Shown one piece after another: positions 33,575 through 42,555 of a stretch of 64,000 bases of DNA. The stretch spans positions 62,001 through 126,000 of the forward strand of contig NZ_JH109153.1 of assembly GCF_000190755.2 (NCBI RefSeq), in the 5' to 3' direction. This DNA is from Methylobacter tundripaludum SV96. Its GTDB lineage: Bacteria; Pseudomonadota; Gammaproteobacteria; Methylococcales; Methylomonadaceae. A program made the position numbers and the translations under genes. The notes under the pieces were generated by a model. The model did not search any database and was not told the DNA's origin. It was given only the letters and a program-made list of their open reading frames with translations. The stretch's first letter is position 1; each line of letters starts with the position of its first letter.

Positions 33575-34174
33575 TTACGCAAAAGTTATTTGGAATTTTT
33601 TACCGATGTCACTCAGGATTTCCAACACCCACTTTTTCAAGTGTCCGTAACTTTGATAGGCATCAAGCGGCAACCATTCGTACTTAACTTTACGCCAGAG
33701 TATTTCGATCAGGTTCAGCTCCGGGCTGTAAGGCGGAAGAAAATGTAAGTACACACCACGTTGTTGCCAGCCCGCCAGCTTTTCTTTGAATACGCCGCTA
33801 CGATGAATGGAAGCATTATCCAACACCACACAGCACGGCACTTTAGTTTCTTCGTACTTGCCTGCATACGTTTCGACAAACGCATCAAAGGCATTGATAA
33901 CCGTATCCGTTGTCACCGATTGTTCGGAGCTGTGGAAAAACAGATCATTGCTGCGACTCAAAAAACCTAACACATTCATGCGCTTGCTACGATAGCAGGG
34001 TATTTGTCGGGTCTCGCCAATCCGTTGCCATCCATAGGGTACACAGGGTGTCGTGCTAAATCCGGATTCGTCAAAGTAGTAAAGCTTCAATTCCCCATCA
34101 TCCTCTTGCTGTTTCAAGGCCTTCAGATATGCCTTATCACGTTGGAAATCTGCTTCATTACGCTTTCCCTTCAC
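33575..34174 (-). CDS. IS630-type transposase, catalytic part (DDE)
   Basis: A 199-residue frame with the DDE_3 catalytic core: YYFDESGFS (first Asp), VVLDNASIHRS (second Asp), and PPYSPELNLIEILWRKVK (Glu). The GTG start overlaps the TGA of the upstream helix-turn-helix frame (GTGA). The full transposase is probably made by frameshifting or translational coupling. Confidence 0.9.
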   Translation of the reverse strand: MKGKRNEADFQRDKAYLKALKQQEDDGELKLYYFDESGFSTTPCVPYGWQRIGETRQIPCYRSKRMNVLGFLSRSNDLFFHSSEQSVTTDTVINAFDAFVETYAGKYEETKVPCCVVLDNASIHRSGVFKEKLAGWQQRGVYLHFLPPYSPELNLIEILWRKVKYEWLPLDAYQSYGHLKKWVLEILSDIGKKFQITFA

Positions 34175-34644
34175 TGATTGCCGACAACGTTTCCAGGCAT
34201 AGGCACTTTTTTTAAAATTCGTTTAAAGGTGTCAAGGCTGGCTTCCTTGCCCGTCTCCTCCAGCAATCGTGCTGCGGCGGCCTTGGGCTGGTGTGGGTTT
34301 TTGTCAATATAGCCCAGAAAAACGGCTTGTTCCTCAACCGTGAAGCGCACAGGCCTACCGCTTCGTGGACAATCGTAAAGCCCTATTAATCCCTCTGTTT
34401 CCCATTTGTCTAACCATGAGCTGACAGTCTCATGCTGGGACTCAAACAATTCGCTCAGCCGTGCAATTACATACCTTCTATTATTCAATAAGATAGCATG
34501 TGCCCGTTGTCTAACCCGGAATAATGGGTGGTTACGATAGGCTTCGGTTAACGTTACTTCCTCTTCCGGGGTCAGTTTGGCGATGAATTTCAGGTGGACT
34601 CCTAATTTTTGTCTGTTATTGCAATCGTTTCCAGTTTGACACAA
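34171..34644 (-). CDS. IS630-type transposase, N-terminal DNA-binding part
   Basis: A 157-residue frame with helix-turn-helix segments (RRYVIARLSELFESQHETVSSWLDKWETEGL; SGRPVRFTVEEQ). It binds the terminal repeats. It ends where the catalytic frame starts (4-bp overlap). A start at the Met nearest the FIAKLTPEEE segment is missing, so the true N-terminus may be shorter than drawn. Confidence 0.85.
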   Translation of the reverse strand: MCQTGNDCNNRQKLGVHLKFIAKLTPEEEVTLTEAYRNHPLFRVRQRAHAILLNNRRYVIARLSELFESQHETVSSWLDKWETEGLIGLYDCPRSGRPVRFTVEEQAVFLGYIDKNPHQPKAAAARLLEETGKEASLDTFKRILKKVPMPGNVVGNQ

Positions 34645-34696
34645 TAAATTTACTTCCTAATAACTTTCGCATTACTACTTAGTGGAAAAGTAGTAA

Positions 34697-35015
34697 CTGA
34701 TGTTACGCACGGATGGTATTTCTCCCGTTTGCCGCGCCGAGCACCGGAGCTTTTATCGAGAGCGGCCCGTTAGGGGCGCGGCAGGGATGCCGCGCGTCAG
34801 CAGAGGGGCAGGAGCCCCTTCTGCTGACCCTCGATAAAAGCGAGGAGCACAGGAAGTAAGCGGCAACCGGGTCGCCTTTTCTTTGGTTACTTTCTTTTGG
34901 CGAAGCAAAAGAAAGTAACTCGCTTTCGGGTGCGACAACCCGATTCAATCAAGTGTCGCGCTAGCGACTCCTTAATGTTAAAGCGGTCGAAATTCGACTA
35001 ACTGCGTAACATCAG
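34697..35015. mobile_element. 319-bp MITE-like element
   Basis: It is bounded by perfect 13-bp inverted repeats (CTGATGTTACGCA at 34697-34709, mirrored at 35003-35015) and flanked by a 7-bp direct repeat GTAGTAA (34690-34696 and 35016-35022). Inside are further dyads: CTTTTATCGAG/CTCGATAAAAG, GCGGCAGGGATGCCGC, and AGCAGAGGGGCAGGAGCCCCTTCTGCT. There is no transposase. The sequence around TTTCTTTGGTTACTTTC is of a kind often seen in proteobacterial intergenic repeats. It is inserted into a dyad downstream of the GGDEF-EAL gene, 18 bp from the IS630. Confidence 0.85.
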
Positions 35016-35044
35016 GTAGTAAGTGAGGAGCGAAAATCGTGCCG

Positions 35045-36133
35045 CTACTCACTACTTCCCCCTTTTTCTAAAGCGGCGATTGCCTCCGCCAAACCCTGTT
35101 TTGCCGCCTTGCGATACCAATCGGTCGCCTGCTTGTTGTTTTTTTCCATTCCCAAGCCATTTGCGTACATATCGCCCAACTTATATTGGGCGCGGGGATC
35201 GCCCTGTGCAGCCGCCTTGTTGTACCAGGAAAAAGCCAGGCTATTATCCTTCGCAGCCCCCTGCCCTGATGCGTACATCAGGGCCAGATTATATTGCGCA
35301 GTGACATCACCTTGTTCGGCAGCTTTGTAAAACCAATCAACGGCCGTATTATAATTTTGCGCCACGCCTTTTCCGGTCGCATACATAAAGCCGAGTTTGG
35401 TTTGCGCCTCCCTATGCCCCTGTCCGGCGGCTTTGCCAAGCCAGCCGGCCGCCTGTTTATCATCCTCGACGATACCCTTTCCCATCGCGTATATCATGCC
35501 TGCTTGAAACTGCGCATCTACATTGCCCTGCTCAGCCAGCGGCAAATAAAGCGGCAACGCTTTGACCACTTGGCCCTGTTTAAGCAGTTGATTGGCTTTT
35601 TGCAGCCGGTCCGCGACATCTTGATTAACCGGTGCCGTCGTTGTTTGTAAGTCAACTACATACCAAATAGTTGCCGCCAATACGATGCCGACAACACCCT
35701 TACCCCAAAGAGCCGTGTTTATTTTGTTGAATACCCGGGTGCTGCCAAGCCGCACCTTATTGCCGACCGAGCTGACCTTTTTCCTGAGTTTATTGATCGT
35801 TGCAAGGTAGGCGGGGAGATTTTTTGTGGCCGTTACCGGTGGAGCTACATAGCTTTGGCTAATAATTGTCATTATCCGCTGCGCATCATCGGTCGCGCGT
35901 TTCCTTTCTTGCCGGTCTATCCATTGATCATGCTCCGCTCTTTTTCCGGAATCGGATAACACCGCATAAGCGCTATTGATACTTTTCATTATCCGAAGCG
36001 CTTCTTCATGCCCGCCGATATATTTATCGGGATGATATTTCTGGCAAAGTGCTTTATAAGCGGCCTTGATAACGCTTGCAGGTGCATTGCGCGACACATT
36101 TAAATTGTCGTAATGGGTTCTGATCTTAGCCAT
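35045..36133 (-). CDS. J-domain protein with transmembrane helix and Sel1 repeats
   Basis: A 362-residue protein: an N-terminal J domain (about 5-70, HPD at 34-36), a linker, one transmembrane helix (about 144-162), then about four Sel1-type repeats (200-355; for example YKLGDMYANGLGMEKNNKQATDWYRKAAKQG). The topology suggests a cytoplasmic J domain that recruits DnaK and a periplasmic Sel1 scaffold for protein binding, or the reverse. It is a second unusual membrane J protein in the window. No partner gene is evident. Confidence 0.87.
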   Translation of the reverse strand: MAKIRTHYDNLNVSRNAPASVIKAAYKALCQKYHPDKYIGGHEEALRIMKSINSAYAVLSDSGKRAEHDQWIDRQERKRATDDAQRIMTIISQSYVAPPVTATKNLPAYLATINKLRKKVSSVGNKVRLGSTRVFNKINTALWGKGVVGIVLAATIWYVVDLQTTTAPVNQDVADRLQKANQLLKQGQVVKALPLYLPLAEQGNVDAQFQAGMIYAMGKGIVEDDKQAAGWLGKAAGQGHREAQTKLGFMYATGKGVAQNYNTAVDWFYKAAEQGDVTAQYNLALMYASGQGAAKDNSLAFSWYNKAAAQGDPRAQYKLGDMYANGLGMEKNNKQATDWYRKAAKQGLAEAIAALEKGGSSE

Positions 36134-36172
36134 ACAGCTTTCACTTAGGTGGGATATTGTGCCTGACGATTA

Positions 36173-37003
36173 TCAACCAACAAGCTTGATTCCGCTTTTA
36201 TCAATGGTGATTAATTGCTGCTTATACAGTGCGCCGATCGCCTGTTTAAATACTTTCTTACTCACTCCGAATGTTGCATAAATGGCTTCCGGAGGGCTTT
36301 TATCGCTTAGCTTCAACTCGCCGTTATTGGCTTTCAGCTTGGCTATAATGCTGTCAGTGAGCGATACGACTTTGCCGTATCCCGGCTGATGCAGACTGAG
36401 GTCGATTTTACGATCTTCCCGTATCTGCTTAATGTAGCCGTCCAGTTTCTGGCCTTTCCTGACCGGCTGATACAACTCGTTTTGATATAACATGCCCCAA
36501 TGGCTATTGTTGATGATCGCTTTGATGCCCAAATCAGAGGCATCGGCGATGATCAACGACACTTTTTGGCCGACTTCGAAATCGACCGATTCGTCGCTGA
36601 GCACTTTATCAATCTTGGTGGTCGCGGCGATGCGATTTTTGTCGTCGAGAAACACTTTGACCAGGTAAGAGCTCCCTACTTCCATCTCATGGTATTGTTC
36701 ACTGAACGGCACCAGCAAGTCTTTAGGCAGCCCCCAATCCAGAAACGCCCCCACATAATTAAGCGACACTACTTTCAGCCAGGCAATATCACCCACCTCG
36801 GCTAACGGTTTTTTGGCGGTGGCGGCCAGATGGCCTTCCGAATCCACATAAACAAATACGTCCAGACTATCGCCGACCTTACAGTTGGCGGGCAGTTTTC
36901 TGTCCGCCAGCAGCACTTTTCCGGAGGTGCCGTCATCAAGGTAGACATCAGCGCCTTGTTGTTTAACTACATTCAGCTTATTTATTTTGCCGATATTTAT
37001 CAT
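36173..37003 (-). CDS. CvfB/YitL-type S1 RNA-binding protein
   Basis: A 276-residue protein made of S1-like OB folds (LAEVGDIAWLKVVSLNYVGAFLDWGLPKDLLVPFSEQ; VRKGQKLDGYIKQIREDRKIDLSL) with a C-terminal winged helix (PEAIYATFGVSKKVFKQAIGALYKQQLI), the CvfB layout and length. It is an RNA-binding regulator whose targets are poorly known. It is followed after 39 bp by the J/Sel1 gene on the same strand. Confidence 0.88.
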   Translation of the reverse strand: MINIGKINKLNVVKQQGADVYLDDGTSGKVLLADRKLPANCKVGDSLDVFVYVDSEGHLAATAKKPLAEVGDIAWLKVVSLNYVGAFLDWGLPKDLLVPFSEQYHEMEVGSSYLVKVFLDDKNRIAATTKIDKVLSDESVDFEVGQKVSLIIADASDLGIKAIINNSHWGMLYQNELYQPVRKGQKLDGYIKQIREDRKIDLSLHQPGYGKVVSLTDSIIAKLKANNGELKLSDKSPPEAIYATFGVSKKVFKQAIGALYKQQLITIDKSGIKLVG

Positions 37004-37065
37004 AATTTATTGGATAGATTGGGGTTTAATGCATTGCCATCATTTTCAACAAAGAGTTTTTAACT

Positions 37066-37123
37066 CACCACGAAGGTCACGAAGTTTTATATTTTTCTTC
37101 GTGTCCTTCGTGTCTTCGTGGTG
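37066..37123. repeat. ACCACGAAGG-type inverted repeat, second copy
   Basis: CACCACGAAGGTCACGAAG (37066-37084) faces CTTCGTG-CCTTCGTG-CTTCGTGGTG (37097-37123), the same family as 22245-22302. It lies just downstream of rapA and upstream of cvfB, consistent with a terminator for rapA. Confidence 0.6.
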
Positions 37124-37159
37124 AATCCTTTTAGCTTCGTTCGCGGTAAATCTTCAACA

Positions 37160-39976
37160 TCAACTGGTAATCACAAACCTGACCGCATCCAGTCTTAGCT
37201 GCGCGGCCTGGATGTTTTCATGCGCCAGCATGGTCATATCCTTTAGCTGCTCGATTTCTTCAGTCCTGATGGTCGGGTTCACTTTTTTCAGCCTGACCAG
37301 ACGTTTGATCTCATTGCTTAGCGATTCCAGCATGGCTTGGGTCGCCTCATCGACTAACTGCTGCATATCGGTTTTGGCTTTTTGCTCTGCCACGCTCAAG
37401 ATATTGATGAGGTGCGGACGCTGGCTGTTCAAAAAAGCAATGATTTTATGTTTATCAAACTTGATGCCGACTTCAACCAAATCGCGATGATCAATGTCCG
37501 CGCTTACATCCTTTTGGTTTTGATCGATCAAGACGCGAATCGGGGTATGGGGCAGGAACCGTCCGATTTGCAATTCGGCAGGCGCGCTGCACTCGACAAT
37601 AAACAAGCATTCCAGAAAAAACTGCCCGGCTTTAAGATCGCTATGCTTGATCACGCTGATCGCGGCGTTGCCGGTCTCACTGGACAGCACCATATCCATC
37701 GACGCAGTAACCAGCGGATGTTCCCAGGTCATGAACTGCATGTCTTCCCGCGCCAGCGCAATCTGCCGGTTAACGGTCAGAGTCAAGCCGTCTTCAGTCA
37801 ATCCGGGAAAATGCGAAACGCGTAAATGGTCGCTGGGACGGACAATAAAGCAATCGGGCGAATGAAACTCGGTATCCACGCCGTAGCATTCAAAGACGTC
37901 TTCCATATAAGGCCAAAGCACCCCTTCTTTCTCGTAGCTATTCAGCTGCTCGATAAGCTCATCGGCCAATTCCTTGCGACAGGAATTCAACTCCAGCAAT
38001 TGATCGCGACCGTTATGCATTTGCGCTTCAAGTTCGACGCTGAGTGTTTGGGTCCGGGCGATAAGTGCATCAATGTCGGCTGGATTTTTACTATCCAAAA
38101 CCGCCGCCAGCTCATCGTGCAACAAATCGGCAACCCGCTGGGCTGATGAACTGTTGCAGGCAAATGCATTCAGGCCTTCGTCATACCAACGGTACAACAC
38201 GGCACACTCAGTATGCTCCAGATACGGCACATGAATCTGGATAATATGTTTCTGACCGATACGATCAAGACGGCCTATCCGCTGTTGCAATAAATCGGGA
38301 TTGGTCGGCAAATCCAGCAGTATCAAATGATGCACAAACTGAAAATTCCTGCCTTCACTGCCGATTTCGGAACAAATCAACAGCCGCGCCGCGCTGTCCG
38401 GGTCGGCAAAGTAAGCCGCCGCCCGGTCGCGCTCGATAATGCTCATGCCTTCATGAAACACCGCCGAAGCAATACCGGCGCGGTTTTTCAGGGTTTGCTC
38501 CAGATCGATCGCAGTTTGCGCCTGTTTACAAATCACCAGGGCTTTTTGACCGGCCAACTGTTTAACCTTGTCCACCAGCCATACGTAGCGCGGATCTTGT
38601 TGCAAATCATCGACATTAGCCGATCCGGTTAAGGCATATCCATAACGTTCCCGCTCGGGAAAACCCTGCACGGTTTGCCGCGAGTTTCTAAACAAAATCC
38701 GCCCGGTGCCATGGTGATCCAGCAACACCTTAATCAAGGCATCGCGTGCCGCTGCCGATTGTTCAGGATCATTCAGATTTTTCAGCAAGCCGTCAACATT
38801 GTCATCTTTGAGCAGCACGGTTAAATGTTGCTGCGCGGCTTCGTTCAACGCTTCCTCTGCCAGCAACAACTTGGCCGCGTTCGCCACCGGCTCGAACAAG
38901 CGCTCTTCTTCCACAAAAGCCGCGAAACTGTAAAACCGGTCGGGATCGAGCAATCTTAACCGTGCAAAATGACTCTCCTTGCCCAATTGCTCCGGCGTAG
39001 CTGTCAACAATATCAGGCTGGGGGAAATCCGGCCGAGTTGTTCGACAAACAGATAATCGGGGCTGGGCGCTTGTTCGCTCCATTCCAGATGGTGGGCTTC
39101 ATCGACAATCACCATATCCCAACCCGCCGCTATGGCCTGCTGTTGGCGGCGCGGGTAATTGGAAAAGAAGCCCTGACTGCATAGAATCAATTGCTCGGTT
39201 AAAAACGGATTATCGGCAACGTCATCATCCGGTTCCGCTTCAGCGAGCATGTCGTCTTCAGCATAGGTATCGAGACAACGCGCCTCGTCAAAAATACTAA
39301 AACGCAGATTAAAGCGTCGGAGCATTTCCACCAGCCATTGATGCAACAATGTTTCCGGCACGATAATCAAGACCCGGCTGCTCAAGCCGTTAATCAGCCG
39401 ATGGTGCAAAATCAAACCGGCTTCGATGGTTTTACCCAGACCCACTTCATCGGCCAGCATGATGCGTGGCGCAGACCGGTTAGCCGATTCATGCGCAATA
39501 AACAACTGGTGAGGAATAAGCGAGGCGCGGCCGCCCAGCAAGCCTTTAACCGGCGATTGCTGATGTTGTTGCAATCTGCGCCAGGTTTCATAACGCAGCA
39601 AAAACCAGGCAGTAGGGTCGACTTGCCCGATAAACAACCGATCCTGGGGCTTGTTAAATTGAATATGATGATTCAGTTCTACCTCGTCCAGCTGAACGTC
39701 CTGTCCATCCTCATCCTTACCTAGATAGGTAATCAAGCCATCCTGCTCAGTTAAACCGGTGACGATCACTTTGTACTCATCAATCGACTCGATAACGTCT
39801 CCTGCCGAAAACCGGACGCGTGTTAACGGCGCGTTATCTTGCGCATACATACGCTTTTCGTCACACGCCAAAAAAAGCACTGTGACCCGCTTGTGCGCTA
39901 CATCAAGAATAAGACCTAAGCCGAGCTCAGACTCGGTGTTACTAATCCAGCGTTGACCGGGGATAAACTGTTCCAT
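37160..39976 (-). CDS. rapA: RNA polymerase-associated ATPase RapA
   Basis: A 938-residue Swi2/Snf2 ATPase that binds RNA polymerase and promotes its recycling. An N-terminal Tudor-like region (FIPGQRWISNTESELGLG), helicase motif I ADEVGLGKTIEAG near 173, motif II DEAH near 290, motif VI QRIGRLDRIGQ, and a family-specific C-terminus. Length is near the usual 960-970. It stands alone between cvfB and a divergent gap. Confidence 0.95.
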   Translation of the reverse strand: MEQFIPGQRWISNTESELGLGLILDVAHKRVTVLFLACDEKRMYAQDNAPLTRVRFSAGDVIESIDEYKVIVTGLTEQDGLITYLGKDEDGQDVQLDEVELNHHIQFNKPQDRLFIGQVDPTAWFLLRYETWRRLQQHQQSPVKGLLGGRASLIPHQLFIAHESANRSAPRIMLADEVGLGKTIEAGLILHHRLINGLSSRVLIIVPETLLHQWLVEMLRRFNLRFSIFDEARCLDTYAEDDMLAEAEPDDDVADNPFLTEQLILCSQGFFSNYPRRQQQAIAAGWDMVIVDEAHHLEWSEQAPSPDYLFVEQLGRISPSLILLTATPEQLGKESHFARLRLLDPDRFYSFAAFVEEERLFEPVANAAKLLLAEEALNEAAQQHLTVLLKDDNVDGLLKNLNDPEQSAAARDALIKVLLDHHGTGRILFRNSRQTVQGFPERERYGYALTGSANVDDLQQDPRYVWLVDKVKQLAGQKALVICKQAQTAIDLEQTLKNRAGIASAVFHEGMSIIERDRAAAYFADPDSAARLLICSEIGSEGRNFQFVHHLILLDLPTNPDLLQQRIGRLDRIGQKHIIQIHVPYLEHTECAVLYRWYDEGLNAFACNSSSAQRVADLLHDELAAVLDSKNPADIDALIARTQTLSVELEAQMHNGRDQLLELNSCRKELADELIEQLNSYEKEGVLWPYMEDVFECYGVDTEFHSPDCFIVRPSDHLRVSHFPGLTEDGLTLTVNRQIALAREDMQFMTWEHPLVTASMDMVLSSETGNAAISVIKHSDLKAGQFFLECLFIVECSAPAELQIGRFLPHTPIRVLIDQNQKDVSADIDHRDLVEVGIKFDKHKIIAFLNSQRPHLINILSVAEQKAKTDMQQLVDEATQAMLESLSNEIKRLVRLKKVNPTIRTEEIEQLKDMTMLAHENIQAAQLRLDAVRFVITS

Positions 39977-40235
39977 TTATTAAGATGCCATTAAGATTGG
40001 GTAAATATTGATTCAAGTAAGCTATTATTATAAGCGACACAGCGGAATTATTCCGGCAATTAATTGGCGATATTGTGATTCGAGAATGGGCTTTAACACC
40101 CATCAAACGATTGCATTTGTTAAGCGGCCATTAAGGTTAAGGCGAATAATATGAATCCAAAGTTTATCACTGGCCAACCGTCTTTGCCGACTCAATCCAG
40201 ACCTATATTAAATCAATTATTTAAGGAAGATACTC
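39977..40235. other. Divergent gap with a related sequence at both ends
   Basis: TTAAGATGCCATTAAG-TTGGGTAAATA next to rapA resembles TTAAGCGGCCATTAAG-TTAAGGCGAATA at 40119-40146 before the glycine-rich gene. They may be duplicated control sequences. No gene is present. Confidence 0.4.
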
Positions 40236-40547
40236 ATGAAAAAATCGTTCTTTTTAAGCCCACTGTTTATGCTTGCAATTATTTATTCATCTGTATCCTG
40301 CGCGTCTGGGGGAGAAGGTCATGGTCACGGCAGAGGACACCGCAATCATCATTCCGAAGGGCCTAGGTATTATCCGGAACAGCCCCGGTATTCAAACTAC
40401 CAGGATCCACGCTCTCACCAAGGTTTGGCCGGTGGTGTTGTAGGTAGCGTTTTAGGCTACGAAATAGGTAACGGCGACCCTATTGCTACAGGACTGGGGG
40501 CCGCCGCAGGTTCTTATCTCGGCAATGGCGTCGCTGGAAGACGCTAA
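40236..40547 (+). CDS. Secreted glycine-zipper protein, His-rich, paralogue 1
   Basis: A 103-residue protein with a Sec signal (MKKSFFLSPLFMLAIIYSSVSCASG; the Cys could make it a lipoprotein), a His/Gly-rich stretch (GEGHGHGRGHRNHH), and a glycine-zipper segment (HQGLAGGVVGSVLGYEIGNGDPIATGLGAAAGSYLG) that probably packs in or against the outer membrane. AAGGAAG precedes the ATG. It is a tandem paralogue of the next gene. Function unknown; metal binding by the His stretch is a guess. Confidence 0.8.
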   Translation: MKKSFFLSPLFMLAIIYSSVSCASGGEGHGHGRGHRNHHSEGPRYYPEQPRYSNYQDPRSHQGLAGGVVGSVLGYEIGNGDPIATGLGAAAGSYLGNGVAGRR

Positions 40548-40639
40548 CCCGATTTGATTTTAATGACGTATCTGTTTAACCGGCACGCTTGATTTTGTTA
40601 ACTTAACAACAAACCCAATAATTTAGAGAGAAAAATCCC

Positions 40640-41050
40640 ATGAAAAAGCTACTCTTTTTAATTCAATTAACTGCCGCTGTAATCCTGTTTTCACCACCCT
40701 CTTATGCTGATGGCGATTGGGGACACCGTGGTCACGGTTGGGGGCATCATCATGGCCACCACCATCACGACGACTATTATCCTCAACCGCAAATAAACTA
40801 TTACCCGCAACCGCAGGTCAACTATTACCCGGCGCCGCAAATTAATTATTATCCCCAGCCCCAGGTTAATTATTATCAGCGGCAGGCACAGTATTCAGCC
40901 GATCCACGCTCCCATCAGGGATTGGCGGGAGGCGTGATAGGCAGTGTTTTCGGCTATGAACTGGGTAGCGGCGATCCTATTGCTACCGGACTGGGTGCCG
41001 CCGCCGGTTCTTTTCTGGGCAATGGAATGAGCGACGGTTACCAAAGATAG
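40640..41050 (+). CDS. Secreted glycine-zipper protein with His stretch and YYPQPQ repeats, paralogue 2
   Basis: A 136-residue protein with a clear signal peptide (ending SPPSYA), a His-rich segment (HRGHGWGHHHGHHHHDD), four or five imperfect YYPQPQ(I/V)N repeats, and a glycine-zipper C-terminus almost identical to paralogue 1 (SHQGLAGGV-GSV-GYE-G-GDPIATGLGAAAGS-LGNG). The Tyr/Pro repeat is absent from paralogue 1, so it expanded after duplication. Surface or outer-membrane location is inferred. Confidence 0.82.
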   Translation: MKKLLFLIQLTAAVILFSPPSYADGDWGHRGHGWGHHHGHHHHDDYYPQPQINYYPQPQVNYYPAPQINYYPQPQVNYYQRQAQYSADPRSHQGLAGGVIGSVFGYELGSGDPIATGLGAAAGSFLGNGMSDGYQR

Positions 41051-41705
41051 TCATCCAAATCAGCCATGAAATATTGGACTCGCTAAACAAACAAGAGGAT
41101 TCGGCACGAATTTTGAGGCTGAATCCTCTTACTCAAACCACCTGTCTCCAGCAAGAAAATCCCCCGATAAACGATTGAAACCCGTTGCGTTCAAACACCC
41201 GAACTCATCATACATCGTAGGATTTTTCGGTAGCATGGCAACAATCATTTACACAATTGATACCGCTAACTTCCATTTCCAGCAACCCTTGGCATCAACC
41301 GGTGCAGTATCACATACTTGATCACGCAGCCTTGATCACGCAGCAGGTAACACACCGGCAGGCAATTCCTCTGCCGGAGAAAAAGGTGCTATACTCAATG
41401 CCTTGGAAGCAGAATAACCTGATATTATCAAGATAAACTGCGCGGCCGGATCGTTCAATTATCATTAATCTAAGCGACTATTATGATTGACACTTTCGAC
41501 TCTGCCGAGACGCTAATCTAATATACCGAGACGGCGTCTAAATCTAAGAGCTCAAAAATCAGCAAGATTTTATATAAATACATTCGTTTCCACGTTCTGC
41601 CTGGAACCCGTTGTGATTCTGCATAAGACGTCCTGATTTTTGAATTTTTCGAAGCCCTCCTCCACTAGTGGCGGGCGCTGAAATACAATTTTTAGAGATC
41701 CATTC
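41051..41705. other. 655-bp non-coding gap
   Basis: It contains a terminator-like hairpin (41093-41130), a perfect tandem pair of CTTGATCACGCAGC (41317-41344), a small hairpin CCGGCA...TGCCGG (41355-41377), and otherwise no supported gene. It probably holds the promoter for the REC-PAS/HDOD/kinase set. A regulatory RNA is possible but not demonstrable. Confidence 0.5.
41093..41130 (+). terminator. Hairpin after the glycine-zipper genes
   Basis: AAGAGGATTC (41093-41102) pairs with GAATCCTCTT (41121-41130). The T-run is short, so this is only a probable terminator. Confidence 0.55.
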
Positions 41706-42554
41706 ATGAGTGAATTATCACAAATTTCACGCACCCTTCTGCTGGTAGATGATGAAGTCAACATCATTAATGCCCTTAAGCGCACTTTACGGCCTGATGG
41801 CTATACCATCCTGACCGCCAATAACGGCGAAGAAGGTCTTGCCTTATTGGCGGAGCACGAAGTGGGCGTCATCATTTCCGATCAACGCATGCCGCACATG
41901 ACCGGCGTGGAATTCCTACGTAAAGTTAAATTACTTTATCCCAAGACATTACGCATTGTATTGTCCGGTTATACCGAACTTGAATCAGTCACCAGCGCCA
42001 TTAACGAAGGTGCGATTTATAAATTTCTAACTAAACCCTGGGATGATGACTTACTTCGGGATAACATTCGCGAGGCATTTCAGTACCATGAAATGGAACA
42101 GGAAAATTTGCGCTTAAGCCGGGAACTTCGCTCTGCCAATGAAAAACTTTCCATACTGAATCAGTATCTTGAACAAAAAGTAGTCGATAAATCCCACGAA
42201 ATTATACACAGCATTAATTTATTGCAAATTTCACAGGAAATCCTTGAGCATTTACCGATAGGCATTATTGGTATCGACGAACAGAATATGATAGTAGTCT
42301 CCAACAAATGCGCCGAAGAAATATTCGGCCAACCTCCCGGCACGTGCCTACTCGGCCTTATGGCGGGTGACGCTTTACCCGACGTGCTTTTACAATTATT
42401 GCAAAAAATCTATCCTGGTGACCTTGTACAACTTGACGACGAAATCGTAACCTTGAATGAAGGCGTTTCCATACGAGTGCTAATAAACACAATGGGAGAT
42501 ATCAGCCAATCGAAAGGCATCATTATTGTCTTGTCGCCATTAAAGGAGAGCTGA
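41706..42554 (+). CDS. Response regulator with C-terminal PAS-like domain
   Basis: A 282-residue protein: receiver (about 8-125; LVDDEVN, phospho-acceptor in IISDQRMP, Lys in LTKPWDD), a coiled coil (about 130-175), and a PAS-like domain (about 180-280, LEHLPIGIIGIDEQNMIVVSNKCAEEIFG). There is no DNA-binding or enzymatic output. It begins a five-gene plus-strand set; the next gene starts one base after its stop codon, so the HDOD protein is its likely partner. Confidence 0.9.
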   Translation: MSELSQISRTLLLVDDEVNIINALKRTLRPDGYTILTANNGEEGLALLAEHEVGVIISDQRMPHMTGVEFLRKVKLLYPKTLRIVLSGYTELESVTSAINEGAIYKFLTKPWDDDLLRDNIREAFQYHEMEQENLRLSRELRSANEKLSILNQYLEQKVVDKSHEIIHSINLLQISQEILEHLPIGIIGIDEQNMIVVSNKCAEEIFGQPPGTCLLGLMAGDALPDVLLQLLQKIYPGDLVQLDDEIVTLNEGVSIRVLINTMGDISQSKGIIIVLSPLKES

Positions 42555-42555
42555 A

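Larger units (their letters stand above)
33570..34679. mobile_element. IS630-family insertion sequence, complete
   Basis: A 1110-bp element. The ends match as inverted repeats of about 25 bp with mismatches (left AGTAGTTACGCAAAAGTTAT, right, read inward, AGTAGTAATGCGAAAGTTAT). A TA dinucleotide flanks each end (33568-33569 and 34680-34681), the target duplication expected of this family. It contains two overlapping transposase frames. It is inserted in the stop codon of the GGDEF-EAL gene. Confidence 0.9.

Noticed and set aside
41235-41321. A 28-codon frame in the gap before the REC-PAS gene
   Set aside because: No ribosome site and no recognisable sequence.
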